A stretch of DNA of 64,000 nt from Thioalkalivibrio sp. ALE31 (GTDB lineage: Bacteria > Pseudomonadota > Gammaproteobacteria > Ectothiorhodospirales > Ectothiorhodospiraceae). Positions 36,201 to 44,400 of the stretch are shown here, piece after piece. The position numbers and the translations under genes are program-made. Every line of letters starts with the position of its first letter. Position 1 is the stretch's first letter. The stretch covers positions 248,001 through 312,000 of the forward strand of contig NZ_KB905022.1 of the NCBI RefSeq assembly GCF_000377405.1, in the 5' to 3' direction. The notes beneath the pieces were generated by a model that was not told the origin of the DNA, searched no databases, and saw nothing but the letters and a program-made list of their open reading frames with translations.

Positions 36201-36230
36201 AACAAGAACAGGACGCCCATGATTTCTTGG
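36201..36230 (+). repeat. RAYT-associated REP copy
   Basis: CAAGAA...CCCATGATTTCTTG with perfect 6-bp inverted ends (CAAGAA/TTCTTG). Same family as the copies at 37195, 37281, 37487, 37633, 37735, 38871 and 42931. Confidence 0.8.
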
Positions 36231-36362
36231 GTAAGTTGGAATGGCCAAGGCGCTCGGAGGGGAAGGCGATCTGGGTTCTCGGACAACTGTTGGGGGTTCG
36301 CAGTCTCAGTCTTAGGGTTTGGGTCCAATAAGGGTGGATGCGGTTTCTTTATGGAGAGAATG

Positions 36363-37139
36363 ATGAGTGCATGGAGCCATTTAGCAATAGAAATCGAAAG
36401 TGCCATCAACTCTGGGATCGCTGAGTGTTATCCCTATGCGTGGGAAGAGAACCACATTACGCACGCCATGTTGGGAGGGATCCGGTCCGCTGTTCGCGGT
36501 CGAAAATTGGTTCATGGACGGGAGGCTGTGTCCGTAGAGTTTGAGACTTACAAGCTGGATGGGCGGTACGAGAAGAATTTTGGCGATATTGTGTTTTTGG
36601 TAAATATTGTTCGAAAAGGGCAGAAACCAATTCTCGGAGCAGCCTTTGTGGAAGCTAAGCGCCGTTCGCTGAACGGGCTTAGATATCCAGAAATTAGAGT
36701 TCAGCAGGCGCGTCGTATACTTAAGGTTGCGCCTCGAGCATTCTACGTGCTTTATGACTACGACTTCACGACTCGCTTTGTTAGTCAAGAAGGGTTTGAT
36801 CCGTGGGGCATCAATGATCGCCGAGTTTTGAAAGGGCGCACGGGGTTCGCGCCCGTCGCGAAGGTATTGTGTACCCCGATAAATGCCGCTTTGGCGAATT
36901 CCTATAAGGACGTTCGGTTGTACAATCAGGCACTTCCGTTTACTACGCAGCTCATGACGCGATATCTATGTGGTTTGGATCTTGAGTATGGAAATGATGC
37001 ATTGGCGGTAGCGGCAGGGTGGCGAGAGAATAAGGGTCTTCCCAAGCAGATAGTCCGAATAGATGTATGTGAGGATGGCGAAGAAGTTGAGGCATCCTCG
37101 ATTCCGGTGAACGTCGAGCTGTATCGTAGAGGCGAATAA
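36363..37139 (+). CDS. Predicted PD-(D/E)XK nuclease-like protein, third gene of the retron island
   Basis: 258 residues from ATG 36363, 6 bases after GGAG; ATGs at 36351 and 36360 are alternatives. The frame runs further upstream into a REP and is not used. EKNFGDIVFLVNIV followed 11 residues later by GAAFVEAKRR is the D...ExK arrangement of the restriction-endonuclease fold, with a helix carrying Q (VQQARRIL) after it. It is AT-rich like the retron genes and transcribed the same way after 194 bp. It may be an independent defence gene or an accessory of the retron. Confidence 0.68.
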   Translation: MSAWSHLAIEIESAINSGIAECYPYAWEENHITHAMLGGIRSAVRGRKLVHGREAVSVEFETYKLDGRYEKNFGDIVFLVNIVRKGQKPILGAAFVEAKRRSLNGLRYPEIRVQQARRILKVAPRAFYVLYDYDFTTRFVSQEGFDPWGINDRRVLKGRTGFAPVAKVLCTPINAALANSYKDVRLYNQALPFTTQLMTRYLCGLDLEYGNDALAVAAGWRENKGLPKQIVRIDVCEDGEEVEASSIPVNVELYRRGE

Positions 37140-37194
37140 CGGGGTCGGACCTATGTAACCGTATGATTCGCTTGCTAAAGAGTTTAGATTTAGA

Positions 37195-37305
37195 GAAGAA
37201 GAGGACACCCATGATTCTTGTCTTCGTCAAGCCTGTGGCGGGCGACCGGCCGCTGTCTCTCAGTTGGGTTTCTGAGGAGGGAAGAAGGGGACACCCATAA
37301 TCTCA
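37195..37305 (+). repeat. Two RAYT-associated REP copies
   Basis: 37195-37220 (GAAGAAGAGGACACCCATGA then TTCTTG) and a diverged copy at 37281-37305 (GAAGAAGGGGACACCCATAA). These lie between the nuclease-like gene and the RAYT locus. Confidence 0.78.
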
Positions 37306-37333
37306 TCTCCCGGCTGTCCCGGTGCGGAAGCTC

Positions 37334-37486
37334 TCAGTCCAGAAAGATGCGGTGGTCCGGCGGCGGGCCGTCCTGAAAGGCCTGCTGGTTGGCGTATTCG
37401 CGCATCTTCTGTCCAAGGTAGGTCTCCTGATCCAGTTCGCGCAGCTGGCGCGGGTAGTTTTCGGTGAGTTCGAACCAGCGCTGCAC
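37334..37486 (-). pseudogene. 3' fragment of a protein gene cut by a REP copy
   Basis: Fifty codons open on the minus strand read VQRWFELTENYPRQLRELDQ ... GPPPDHRIFLD then stop. The amino-acid composition and GC pattern look coding, unlike the surrounding repeats, and the frame ends exactly where REP copy 37487 begins. The parent family is not recognised. Confidence 0.5.
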
Positions 37487-37822
37487 GAAGAAGAGGACAC
37501 CCATGTTTTCTTGACGGTCTGAGGCGGGCTGTCTAGGTTTGTGGGGAGTGCATGGACCAGGGAGGGTCCGGAGATGACGCGAGCCAGGAAGGAGCTCGTC
37601 TCGGTCGAGACGACGCCGTATTACCGCATGCCGAAGAAGAGGACACCCATGATTTCTTGACGGTCTGAGGCGGGCTGTCTAGGGTTCAGGGGGAGTGCAT
37701 GGACCAGGGAGGGTCCGGTGATGACGCGCATGCCGAAGAAGAGGACACCCATGATTTCTTGACGGTCTGAGGCGGGCTGTCTAGGTTTGTGGGGGAGTGC
37801 ATGGACCAAGGAGGGTCCGGAG
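37487..37822 (+). repeat. Tandem REP plus RAYT 5'-end duplications
   Basis: Three REPs (37487, 37633, 37735) are each followed by the same leader (GACGGTCTGAGGCGGGCTGT ... GGACCAGGGAGGGTCCGG) and a start of the transposase gene. Unit 1 (37487-37628) retains about 20 transposase codons (MTRARKELVSVETTPYY) before breaking into the next REP. Unit 2 (37633-37734) keeps only MTR. Unit 3 continues into the full gene. The period is 146 then 102 bp. Confidence 0.9.
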
Positions 37823-38848
37823 ATGACGCGAGCCAGGAAGGAGCTCGTCTCGGTCGAGACGACGCCGTATTACCACTGCATTTGTCGTTGTGTTCGCCGC
37901 GCGTTCCTGTGTGGCGAGGATTCCTATTCGGGTAAGAACTACGAGCACCGGCGCGGCTGGGTGCTGGAGCGTCTGCGTGAGCTGCAGGGCGTGTTCGCGG
38001 TGGACGTGTGTGCGTATGCAGTGATGTCGAACCACTATCACCTGGTGGTGCGGCTGGATGCGGATCGCGCGGCGGCATGGAGCGAAGGCGAGGTGATGGA
38101 ACGCTGGGCGCGGCTGTTCTCGTTGCCGGTGTTGGTAGCCCGCTATCGGGAGGGGCAGACGAAGACGGTGGCGGAGCGCGAGCGGGCGCAGTTGCAGATT
38201 GCCGAGTGGCGGGGTCGGCTGCAGGACCTGTCCTGGTTCATGCGCAGCCTGAATGAACACCTGGCGCGGCGGGCGAATGCGGAGGATGGCTGCAAGGGCC
38301 GCTTCTGGGAAGGCCGCTACAAGAGCCAGGCGCTGCTGGACGATGCGGCCGTGCTGACTTGTATGAGCTATGTGGATCTGAACCCGGTGCGCGCCGGAAT
38401 GGCGGATACGCCCGAGGCCTCCGATTTCACCTCGATCCAGCAGCGTATCCGGGCGTTGGCCCGGGAGGGCCAGGGTCATGAAGGGCCGGCGTGTGAAGGC
38501 GACGAGCCTCGCCTGACCGTATTGGGCCCGGAAGGCGACGATCCGCATGGCAACGCGGTGGCCTTTACCACGGAGGACTACCTGGAACTGGTGGACTGGA
38601 CCGGTCGCGCGATCCGCGAGGACAAGCGGGGGGCCATCCCGGAATCCATTCCGCCGATCCTGGAACGTCTAGGGATCGATCCAGTGCATTTCCTGCGGCA
38701 TGTCGGAAGGGGACAGAGGTCGCACCATGTAGCGGCCCTGGGGCACGTGGAGCGTTTTCGCGAGGCGGTGAGGCAGCTCGGCCGTCGCAGCATCAAGGGT
38801 GTGGGGATATCGGTTCGGATGTTTCTGGCGCCGGCCGGTTGTCGTTGA
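37823..38848 (+). CDS. REP-associated tyrosine transposase (RAYT, Y1/TnpA_REP)
   Basis: 341 residues. HUH nuclease motif in SNHYHLVVRL, and the family block ARRANAEDGCKGRFWEGRYK ... CMSYVDLNPVRAGMA with the nucleophile-region Tyr. A C-terminal extension of about 100 residues follows. ATG 37823 is preceded by GGAGGGTCC within the repeated leader. RAYTs are single-copy domesticated-like transposases that mobilise REP sequences in trans; the REPs flank it on both sides. Confidence 0.93.
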   Translation: MTRARKELVSVETTPYYHCICRCVRRAFLCGEDSYSGKNYEHRRGWVLERLRELQGVFAVDVCAYAVMSNHYHLVVRLDADRAAAWSEGEVMERWARLFSLPVLVARYREGQTKTVAERERAQLQIAEWRGRLQDLSWFMRSLNEHLARRANAEDGCKGRFWEGRYKSQALLDDAAVLTCMSYVDLNPVRAGMADTPEASDFTSIQQRIRALAREGQGHEGPACEGDEPRLTVLGPEGDDPHGNAVAFTTEDYLELVDWTGRAIREDKRGAIPESIPPILERLGIDPVHFLRHVGRGQRSHHVAALGHVERFREAVRQLGRRSIKGVGISVRMFLAPAGCR

Positions 38849-38870
38849 ACCAGCCCGGTTTCAGGGGACC

Positions 38871-38897
38871 GAAGAAAGGGACAGCCATGATTTCTTG
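38871..38897 (+). repeat. RAYT-associated REP copy, downstream
   Basis: GAAGAAAGGGACAGCCATGA then TTTCTTG, 22 bp after the RAYT stop. RAYT genes are usually flanked on both sides by their REPs. Confidence 0.8.
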
Positions 38898-38991
38898 CGA
38901 CAGACGATGGAGACAGCCTGGATTGATGCGATGTGGCTTCGTGGGTCGGTGCGCCCATAGCGCCGGCGCCCGGGGGCGCCGGCGCATTGAG

Positions 38992-39306
38992 TTAGAACAG
39001 GCCGCAGGCGGGTCCGGTGCGTGCCGAGCGGACGTTGCGGAGGTCCGGATGGGCCCGCAGGTCATCCATCATCTGGCTGTACAGGCCGTCCGGGACGTCG
39101 CGCGCGAAGGTGATATCGACGGTGCCATTGCGGCGCATGTTGTAGGCGGTGAAGGCATCCGCCTCGTAGTCGAACAGGATCTGGGCGAGCGCATCTTCGG
39201 AAGCGAGTGCTTCCGGTGTGTTCGGCTGGGAGGTGGATGCGCAGCCGCTAACGGCGAGCGGAAGCGAGATCAGGAACAGCAGGGCAAGGGTGAAGCGGAT
39301 GTTCAT
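38992..39306 (-). CDS. Small lipoprotein of unknown function
   Basis: 104 residues with lipobox LAVSGCASTSQ after a standard signal (MNIRFTLALLFLISLPLAVS). The mature part is acidic and ends RSARTGPACGLF. AAGGAG lies 8 bases upstream of ATG 39306. The open frame extends to 39525 but without a signal-compatible start. No family recognised; probably an outer-membrane or periplasmic anchor protein. Confidence 0.78.
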   Translation of the reverse strand: MNIRFTLALLFLISLPLAVSGCASTSQPNTPEALASEDALAQILFDYEADAFTAYNMRRNGTVDITFARDVPDGLYSQMMDDLRAHPDLRNVRSARTGPACGLF

Positions 39307-39497
39307 GGCGGTGTCTCCTTGATGGGAGCGACAGGAATGCTCCCCGGACCATGGCGTTCGGTGTCCACTGACTCGTAGCGGCAGGCCCACGGGCTTTTTA
39401 CAAGCATATGTTAAAACCAGAAGAAAACAAGGGTAGGGGGTTGGGGCATGGGACTTGGGGTCGCGTGAATGGAACCCGCTGTGGTCCGCCTTTGGCG

Positions 39498-40526
39498 TCA
39501 TCTGGCACTTGGTTCGGGTGTCCACTCGTTCGCATAGCGGGGCAGGGTCTTGCGGAAGACCTTACAGGAGCCGGATTCCAGTTCGCCGCGGTTGCACAGG
39601 TTGTTGATTCGAGTGAATCCGATGGCATCCATTAGGAGTGCGGATTCGAGTGTAGAACGATCTGAGTTGGCCCAGGCCTGAAGCAATTGAACACCGTTTT
39701 CATCGAACTCCCAGTGGCGAGCGATGGCAACAGAGACGCTGCGTGTCAGTCCCTCGAACTCGCCGATGAAGCCACGGGAGAGGGTGGATGCGCTGAGTGT
39801 TTGTAGTTCCCGCAGAAGAACCATGAGTCCGCTGCTATGTGCCAGGGCGGATAGATAGAGTGCGAATCCTTCGCACCCTCCGCCTAAATGCTGGGCACCA
39901 ATTTTGACATTCATGGCCGTTTGCAGCGTTTCTGGCCAGATTTTCTGGATCCCCGCTGGGCTCAGACGATTGTCCCTTTCGAACTGGGCTATGGGGCTTA
40001 CGATGGCCGCTGCGACTGCTTCCCTCATGCGCTGATTGCCGAGGATCGTAACGGCCTGTTCGATGCTCAAAATCTCAGACCGGGTTGGGCGTACGGACGG
40101 GCTATTGACGACCTTGAGCATGTTTCCGGACAGAACCGGATCGCTTTCCAGCATTTTCGCGATCTCTTTTGACCGGTATTGCTCGGGGTCGCGCAGCGTG
40201 GCCATGAGCCGGGGTGCGATTCGGGGAAGCCGCGGCACTTTGGCACTGAATGAGGTGGCATTCTCCATAAGCCGGTCGCGGAGGCCACGCAGCCAGGCTC
40301 GTTCTTCCGGGGAGGGCTCGTCCCGGGAATCGAGCCCTATTTCGAATAGGCCCGCACAGTAGCGCGAGGAGAGCTCTCGTTCCGAGAGAAGCTGCTCCAT
40401 GCCGTCGTGTTCTTGTTCCCGAGGGCTGTTGGCGAATTCTTTGTTGGATGGAGGCGGTTCGCTGGGTGGCAGATGTTTGTTGTCGCCCACGCGACTGAAC
40501 CATCGGCGAAGGCGAGAGAGCATCAT
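39498..40526 (-). CDS. HDOD-domain protein
   Basis: 342 residues. Residues about 90-300 match an HDOD domain: LPRIAPRLMATLRDPEQYRSKEIAKMLESDPVLSGNMLKVVNSPSV, then SIEQAVTILGNQRMREAV. HDOD proteins are non-catalytic relatives of HD phosphohydrolases involved in signalling. The first 45 residues are basic then Pro/Ser-rich. The 190-bp gap downstream, towards the lipoprotein gene, holds nothing I recognise. Confidence 0.85.
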   Translation of the reverse strand: MMLSRLRRWFSRVGDNKHLPPSEPPPSNKEFANSPREQEHDGMEQLLSERELSSRYCAGLFEIGLDSRDEPSPEERAWLRGLRDRLMENATSFSAKVPRLPRIAPRLMATLRDPEQYRSKEIAKMLESDPVLSGNMLKVVNSPSVRPTRSEILSIEQAVTILGNQRMREAVAAAIVSPIAQFERDNRLSPAGIQKIWPETLQTAMNVKIGAQHLGGGCEGFALYLSALAHSSGLMVLLRELQTLSASTLSRGFIGEFEGLTRSVSVAIARHWEFDENGVQLLQAWANSDRSTLESALLMDAIGFTRINNLCNRGELESGSCKVFRKTLPRYANEWTPEPSAR

Positions 40527-40714
40527 GGCGGATAGCCGTCCTCGAGTACGGTATATGGCTAGTGGCAGCCGGCGCTGGCTGGCAGCCGCGAGCCCCAGAC
40601 TGGCGTGTACGGGATAGATCTCAGGTTACTTGCTGGCACAGACCCGATTGAGCGTTTGGCGGCACGAGCGTGAGGCCGACGTTAGGGAGTCACATGGTTT
40701 GTGCGTTCGGTGAG

Positions 40715-41203
40715 TCAATCCCCGCCATGTGTCATATTCCGGAACGCAAACACAGAGCTGGCGATGATCACCGCGATGGCGAGGCCGTAGTAGAGCGTTT
40801 CCAGTGATGCGCCAACCTCCACTGCCTGCTCCAGAAAAAGCACAACCAGGATCACGATCGCGACCTGAATGATGGTCACTTTGAGGTCGTGGAAATGTCG
40901 GATCTCCAACACGGAGAGCAAGCTGCTTTTGCTGCCGGAATCCGGCTTGATGAACAGCCGAAACAGGCCAACCGCGATGATCTGGAAAGTCACAGCGATG
41001 AGCAGCATGTCGAGGACCTTCAGGAACCTCACCGCCAGGCTCTTGCCCTCATCGACCGAGCTGGGTACCTGCTGGACAAAATCGACCACGATATTGAACA
41101 CGATGTATACGTTGGCGGCATACAGCAGGAGAGCCGCGATGGTGCTGACCACGACCGTCACCAGTACCAGCAGCCGGCTGGTGGTGAACATTCTTTCGAT
41201 CAT
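40715..41203 (-). CDS. YqhA-family (UPF0114) membrane protein
   Basis: 162 residues with three to four membrane helices (RLLVLVTVVVSTIAALLLYA, LDMLLIAVTFQIIAVGLFRL, VAIVILVVLFLEQAV, LAIAVIIASSVFAF) and the family block LEIRHFHDLKVTIIQV. Function unknown. ATG 41203 is preceded by GGAG at 10 bases. The open frame runs on upstream but loses similarity. Confidence 0.85.
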   Translation of the reverse strand: MIERMFTTSRLLVLVTVVVSTIAALLLYAANVYIVFNIVVDFVQQVPSSVDEGKSLAVRFLKVLDMLLIAVTFQIIAVGLFRLFIKPDSGSKSSLLSVLEIRHFHDLKVTIIQVAIVILVVLFLEQAVEVGASLETLYYGLAIAVIIASSVFAFRNMTHGGD

Positions 41204-41274
41204 TCGTGCATGACTCCATGGCGGGTAGTGGCGATCCGGAGAATGGAATATGAGGCGGACCGGCGGATATTGAT

Positions 41275-42744
41275 CTATCGAGTGTGGGCCAGCTGGTTCC
41301 GGACGATACTGCCGCCCTTCATGATCAGTTGCAGGTGGTCGGCGGGAGCATCCAGCCAGTCCAGGCCGGCTGCCGGGTCGGCATCGATCACGAGCAGGTC
41401 GGCCAGGGCCCCTTCGGCGATGACGCCGAGGCGGCCGGGGTAGGGGGCACGGTCGCCGGACAGGGCGAGCAGTTGGCCGGCCGCGCCGGTGGCCATGTGC
41501 AGGGCCTCCAGCGGGGACATGAAGCGGGTCAGCTTGGCGAGCTGGCGGCCCTGGCTGGCGGCGCCCTCGGGGCTGAACAGGATGTCGGTGCCGAAGGCCA
41601 TGGGCACGCCGTACTGGCGGCCCAGTTCGAAGGCGCGCTCGGTGCCCGCGCTCACCTGGAGCTGCTTGGCCCGGGAGACGGGGTCCGTCTTCGGGTTGGC
41701 GTCCTCGTCGTCCAGGAAGGGCTGGATGCTCCACCACACGTTGGCATCCGCCATCATGCGCACCGTCTCCTCGTCGGCGAGCTGGCCGTGCTCGATGGAG
41801 CGCACCCCGGCGCGGATCGCGCGCTGGATGCCCTGCGGCGTGTAGACATGGGCGCATACGTAGGTGCCCCAGTCGGCGGCGGCGCGCACGGCGGCGCGCA
41901 TCTCCTCTTCCAGGTACTGGGCGGTGTCCAGCGGGTCGTAGAGGCTGGAGACGCCGCCCCCGGCCATGATCTTGATCTGGCTGGCGCCTTGCATCAGCTG
42001 TTCCCGGGTGCGGCGCAGCACCTCGTCCACGCCATCGGCGATCGCAGCGACACCGCTGCTCTCGATGTAATTCGGCGGGGTGCTCGGCATGCGTGGCAAC
42101 TCGTGGCGCTGGCGAAAATCGCCGTGCCCGGAGGTCTGGGAGATCATCGCGCCGCAGGGGAAGATGCGCGGGCCGGCCACCGCGCCGCGGTCGATGGCCA
42201 TCTTCAGGCCGAAGGCCGGGCCGCCGAGATCGCGCACAGTGGTGAAGCCGCGCATCAGGGTCGCGCCGGCCTCGCGCCCGGCCATCAGGTGCAGGAATCC
42301 GATGTCCGCGGTCATGGCGGTCATCTGGCTAACCCCGACCAGCGTGCTGTGCCAGTGGGCGTCGATCAGGCCGGGGATGACCGCGCGCCCGCCGCAGTCG
42401 ATTATGCGTGCGGCGGTCGGGCCCTCGCCGCGCCGGGGCAGCGCGGCGATGCGGCCGTCCTCGATCAGGATGTCCACGTCCTCGCGCATCTCGAGGGTCT
42501 CGCCGTCGAACAGTCGCAGGTGGGTGAGTAGCAGCGGTTGCCCGGGTTCACCGGCCTTGACCTCGCGCGGGGCGAGGCCGAAGCCCGCGAACATGCCCAG
42601 CACGGCGGCGGCACCGCCGAGGAACTGGCGCCGGTTCAGGTCGGCCTCGATGCGCCGGAGGGCCGCCTGGGTATGGGCCGCGCCACAGTGGCAGGGGTTG
42701 ATGCCGGCGTTCGCGCCGTGCGGTGCACAACAGGCCATGCCCAT
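41275..42744 (-). CDS. Amidohydrolase, Tat-type leader (imidazolonepropionase/prolidase-like)
   Basis: 489 residues from ATG 42744 (AGGAG 10 bases upstream); an ATG at 42777 is possible. N-terminal NRRQFLGGAAAVLG resembles a twin-arginine leader, preceded by an unusual Cys/His cluster (CCAPH...PCHCG). Metal ligands of the amidohydrolase barrel: DAHWH, Lys in QIKIMAGGG, CAHVYTP, SIEHGQL and FGTDILF. Homologues hydrolyse cyclic amides or dipeptides; the substrate is not predictable here. Confidence 0.87.
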   Translation of the reverse strand: MGMACCAPHGANAGINPCHCGAAHTQAALRRIEADLNRRQFLGGAAAVLGMFAGFGLAPREVKAGEPGQPLLLTHLRLFDGETLEMREDVDILIEDGRIAALPRRGEGPTAARIIDCGGRAVIPGLIDAHWHSTLVGVSQMTAMTADIGFLHLMAGREAGATLMRGFTTVRDLGGPAFGLKMAIDRGAVAGPRIFPCGAMISQTSGHGDFRQRHELPRMPSTPPNYIESSGVAAIADGVDEVLRRTREQLMQGASQIKIMAGGGVSSLYDPLDTAQYLEEEMRAAVRAAADWGTYVCAHVYTPQGIQRAIRAGVRSIEHGQLADEETVRMMADANVWWSIQPFLDDEDANPKTDPVSRAKQLQVSAGTERAFELGRQYGVPMAFGTDILFSPEGAASQGRQLAKLTRFMSPLEALHMATGAAGQLLALSGDRAPYPGRLGVIAEGALADLLVIDADPAAGLDWLDAPADHLQLIMKGGSIVRNQLAHTR

Positions 42745-42930
42745 GACGGTGAGGCTCCTGGTTAACGCACGCGACATCGGGATGCGGCGCCGCGTGGTTC
42801 GGGACGCGCCCCGACGCCCGTGCGGGTGCCGGAATCCCGGCCGCTGCCGATCGCGAGCGATAGCCGGGGCTAGGCTTGCAGCATACCCAAGATCTGGCGC
42901 GCGTCTACTGGCCTGACCGGGGCGCTGGCG

Positions 42931-42957
42931 AAAAGATAAGGACACCCATGATCTTCC
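42931..42957 (+). repeat. Diverged RAYT-associated REP copy
   Basis: AAAAGATAAGGACACCCATG then ATCTTCC. It supplies AAGGA and the ATG of the zinc-ribbon gene that follows. Confidence 0.65.
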
Positions 42958-43088
42958 CAGGCCAAGCCTGCTCGAAGTGCGGCAGCGCCATGGTGAAGCG
43001 CAAGGCCCGTCGGGGCTCCAACATGGGGCAGGAGTTCTGGGGGTGCACGCAGTATCCCAGCTGCCGCGGGACGAGGGCAGTCCAGTAG
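42948..43088 (+). CDS. Tiny topoisomerase-type zinc-ribbon protein
   Basis: 46 residues: CSKCGSAMVKRKARRG ... GQEFWGCTQYPSCRGTR is a complete C4 zinc finger of the DNA topoisomerase I C-terminal type (Cys-x2-Cys ... Cys-x4-Cys). It stands alone with no topoisomerase core. The start ATG and its AAGGA lie inside a REP copy, so expression may be a by-product of REP insertion next to a topA-like fragment. It could be a functional small DNA-binding protein or a remnant. Confidence 0.7.
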   Translation: MIFPGQACSKCGSAMVKRKARRGSNMGQEFWGCTQYPSCRGTRAVQ

Positions 43089-43123
43089 GCGGTGACCGGG
43101 CGAGAAGGTGCCCCTGTCGCAGG

Positions 43124-44242
43124 TCAGTTGTCCCGCCGAGCCAACAGGTTGGTTACGGCACGGATGAGCTGCCACTGGCCCACCAGGCCCACGCCTCGCG
43201 CATCGATGTGGGAGAAGCCGTCGATCAGATGCAGGTCGGTCTCGCCGACTGCATGGGCGAGGCGCTCGCTTTCGGTGTGGGGAATCATGTTGTCGTCGCG
43301 GCCGTGGATCAGGAGCGCCCCGCTGGAAAGGTGCGCGAGGTCCCGGTGGGCCAGGGATAGCATGTCGATGGCCTCCTGTGCGCTTTCAGGTAGGTCTTCG
43401 AGGAGCGCTGGCACGCGTTCCTGGTCATCGTTCCGGATTAACGCCAATAGGCTTCGCCCCTCTTCGCCGAGACCGGCGGCCAGTTCGTCGATCGGGGCCT
43501 CGGGATCGTGCATGCGCCGCCAGGCAATTTCGTCGAGGATCTCGCGGTCTGCGGGGGCATTAAGCATGTGCAGATTGCCGCGCAGGAATAGCCACTTCGC
43601 CAGTGGATCGGGAGTCCTGGTCATCCAGCGGTCTGACCCGGGCTCCTGGAAGGCCCCGGTCGTGGCGAAGGTGATGACGTTCTTCGTGTCGTAGTAGCCG
43701 CCGACCCCGACCAGGAAGTCGATGCTGGCTTCTCCCTGTGGCGTTAGCGTCGCGAGCGCGGCCAGGCCCACGGCGTGAGAGATTGCCGCGACCCCGACGT
43801 CCTGGTGATCCGGGGCGCGCTCTGCCTCCAGGCGGGACAACAGGGCAGCGGCATCCGCGATGGCGGCGGCATCCTGGGTGCGGATCCTCAGGGCTTTCGT
43901 GCCCTCCAGATCGGGGACCAGCACCAGGAAGCGTGCCCGGGCCAGTGTATTGGCGAGTTGTACCAGGCGGGGGTCGTCCTTGCCCTCTGGCGTAAAGCCC
44001 GGCACAAGGACAATACGGGCGCCGACATCCTGCCGGGGATGGTAGAGGTCGGCTTCGATGGCCCCTTCGCTCGTCGTGACTGCAAGCGTTTCGCGCGCGG
44101 GTTCCGGGGTGCGGTCCTTTAGCGCGCTCGGTCCGTCACCGGCCTCGATGTCCTGGAGCACCCGCATGGCCTCCCAGTTTTGCACTCCGATGTAGCTGGC
44201 AAGCATCACAACGCCCAGCAACACGGCAGCGATGCGAAGCAC
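43124..44242 (-). CDS. Membrane-anchored alpha/beta hydrolase
   Basis: 372 residues. One N-terminal helix (LRIAAVLLGVVMLASYIGV) anchors it. Fold elements: ARIVLVPGFTPEG, FLVLVPDLEG, LLIHGRDDNMIPH and GFSHIDARG (Asp/His of the triad). The nucleophile elbow reads AAISHAVG, so GxSxG is A-x-S-x-A, a deviation. It starts with GTG overlapping the stop of the GGDEF remnant. The substrate is unknown. Confidence 0.82.
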   Translation of the reverse strand: MLRIAAVLLGVVMLASYIGVQNWEAMRVLQDIEAGDGPSALKDRTPEPARETLAVTTSEGAIEADLYHPRQDVGARIVLVPGFTPEGKDDPRLVQLANTLARARFLVLVPDLEGTKALRIRTQDAAAIADAAALLSRLEAERAPDHQDVGVAAISHAVGLAALATLTPQGEASIDFLVGVGGYYDTKNVITFATTGAFQEPGSDRWMTRTPDPLAKWLFLRGNLHMLNAPADREILDEIAWRRMHDPEAPIDELAAGLGEEGRSLLALIRNDDQERVPALLEDLPESAQEAIDMLSLAHRDLAHLSSGALLIHGRDDNMIPHTESERLAHAVGETDLHLIDGFSHIDARGVGLVGQWQLIRAVTNLLARRDN

Positions 44243-44400
44243 TAGTCCTGACCTTCTGGGGGTTCTGGTTCACTCATTTGGAAGACGACTCGGTTCCACC
44301 CGGCGTTTTTGGCTTGATACAAAGCGGCATCGGCTTGACGGATGAGGGCGTCCGGATCAAACCGGCGACCGGCTGAAGGGGCCATGCCAAGCCATTGGAA
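44242..44400 (-). pseudogene. 3' remnant of a GGDEF (diguanylate cyclase) gene
   Basis: The last about 50 codons read GMAPSAGRRFDPDALIRQAD then AALYQAKNAGWNRVVF, the final helix and strand of a GGDEF domain. The catalytic GGDEF loop is missing and no start fits. The break lies at about 44400 where the plus-strand region upstream of the binding-protein operon begins. The overlap with the hydrolase start suggests the two were once an operon. Confidence 0.8.

Noticed and set aside
36195-36350. N-terminal extension of the nuclease-like gene from the REP ATG
   Set aside because: The extension is Gly/Arg-rich and REP-derived, and a well-spaced GGAG supports ATG 36363; kept only as an observation about REP starts.
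37487-37822. CRISPR-like array
   Set aside because: The repeats are REPs with transposase leader sequence at irregular spacing (146 and 102 bp), with no unique spacers or cas genes.
41287-41857. N-terminal extension of the YqhA frame on the minus strand
   Set aside because: It is Pro/Arg-rich and antiparallel in phase to the amidohydrolase gene; homologues start at the membrane helix.
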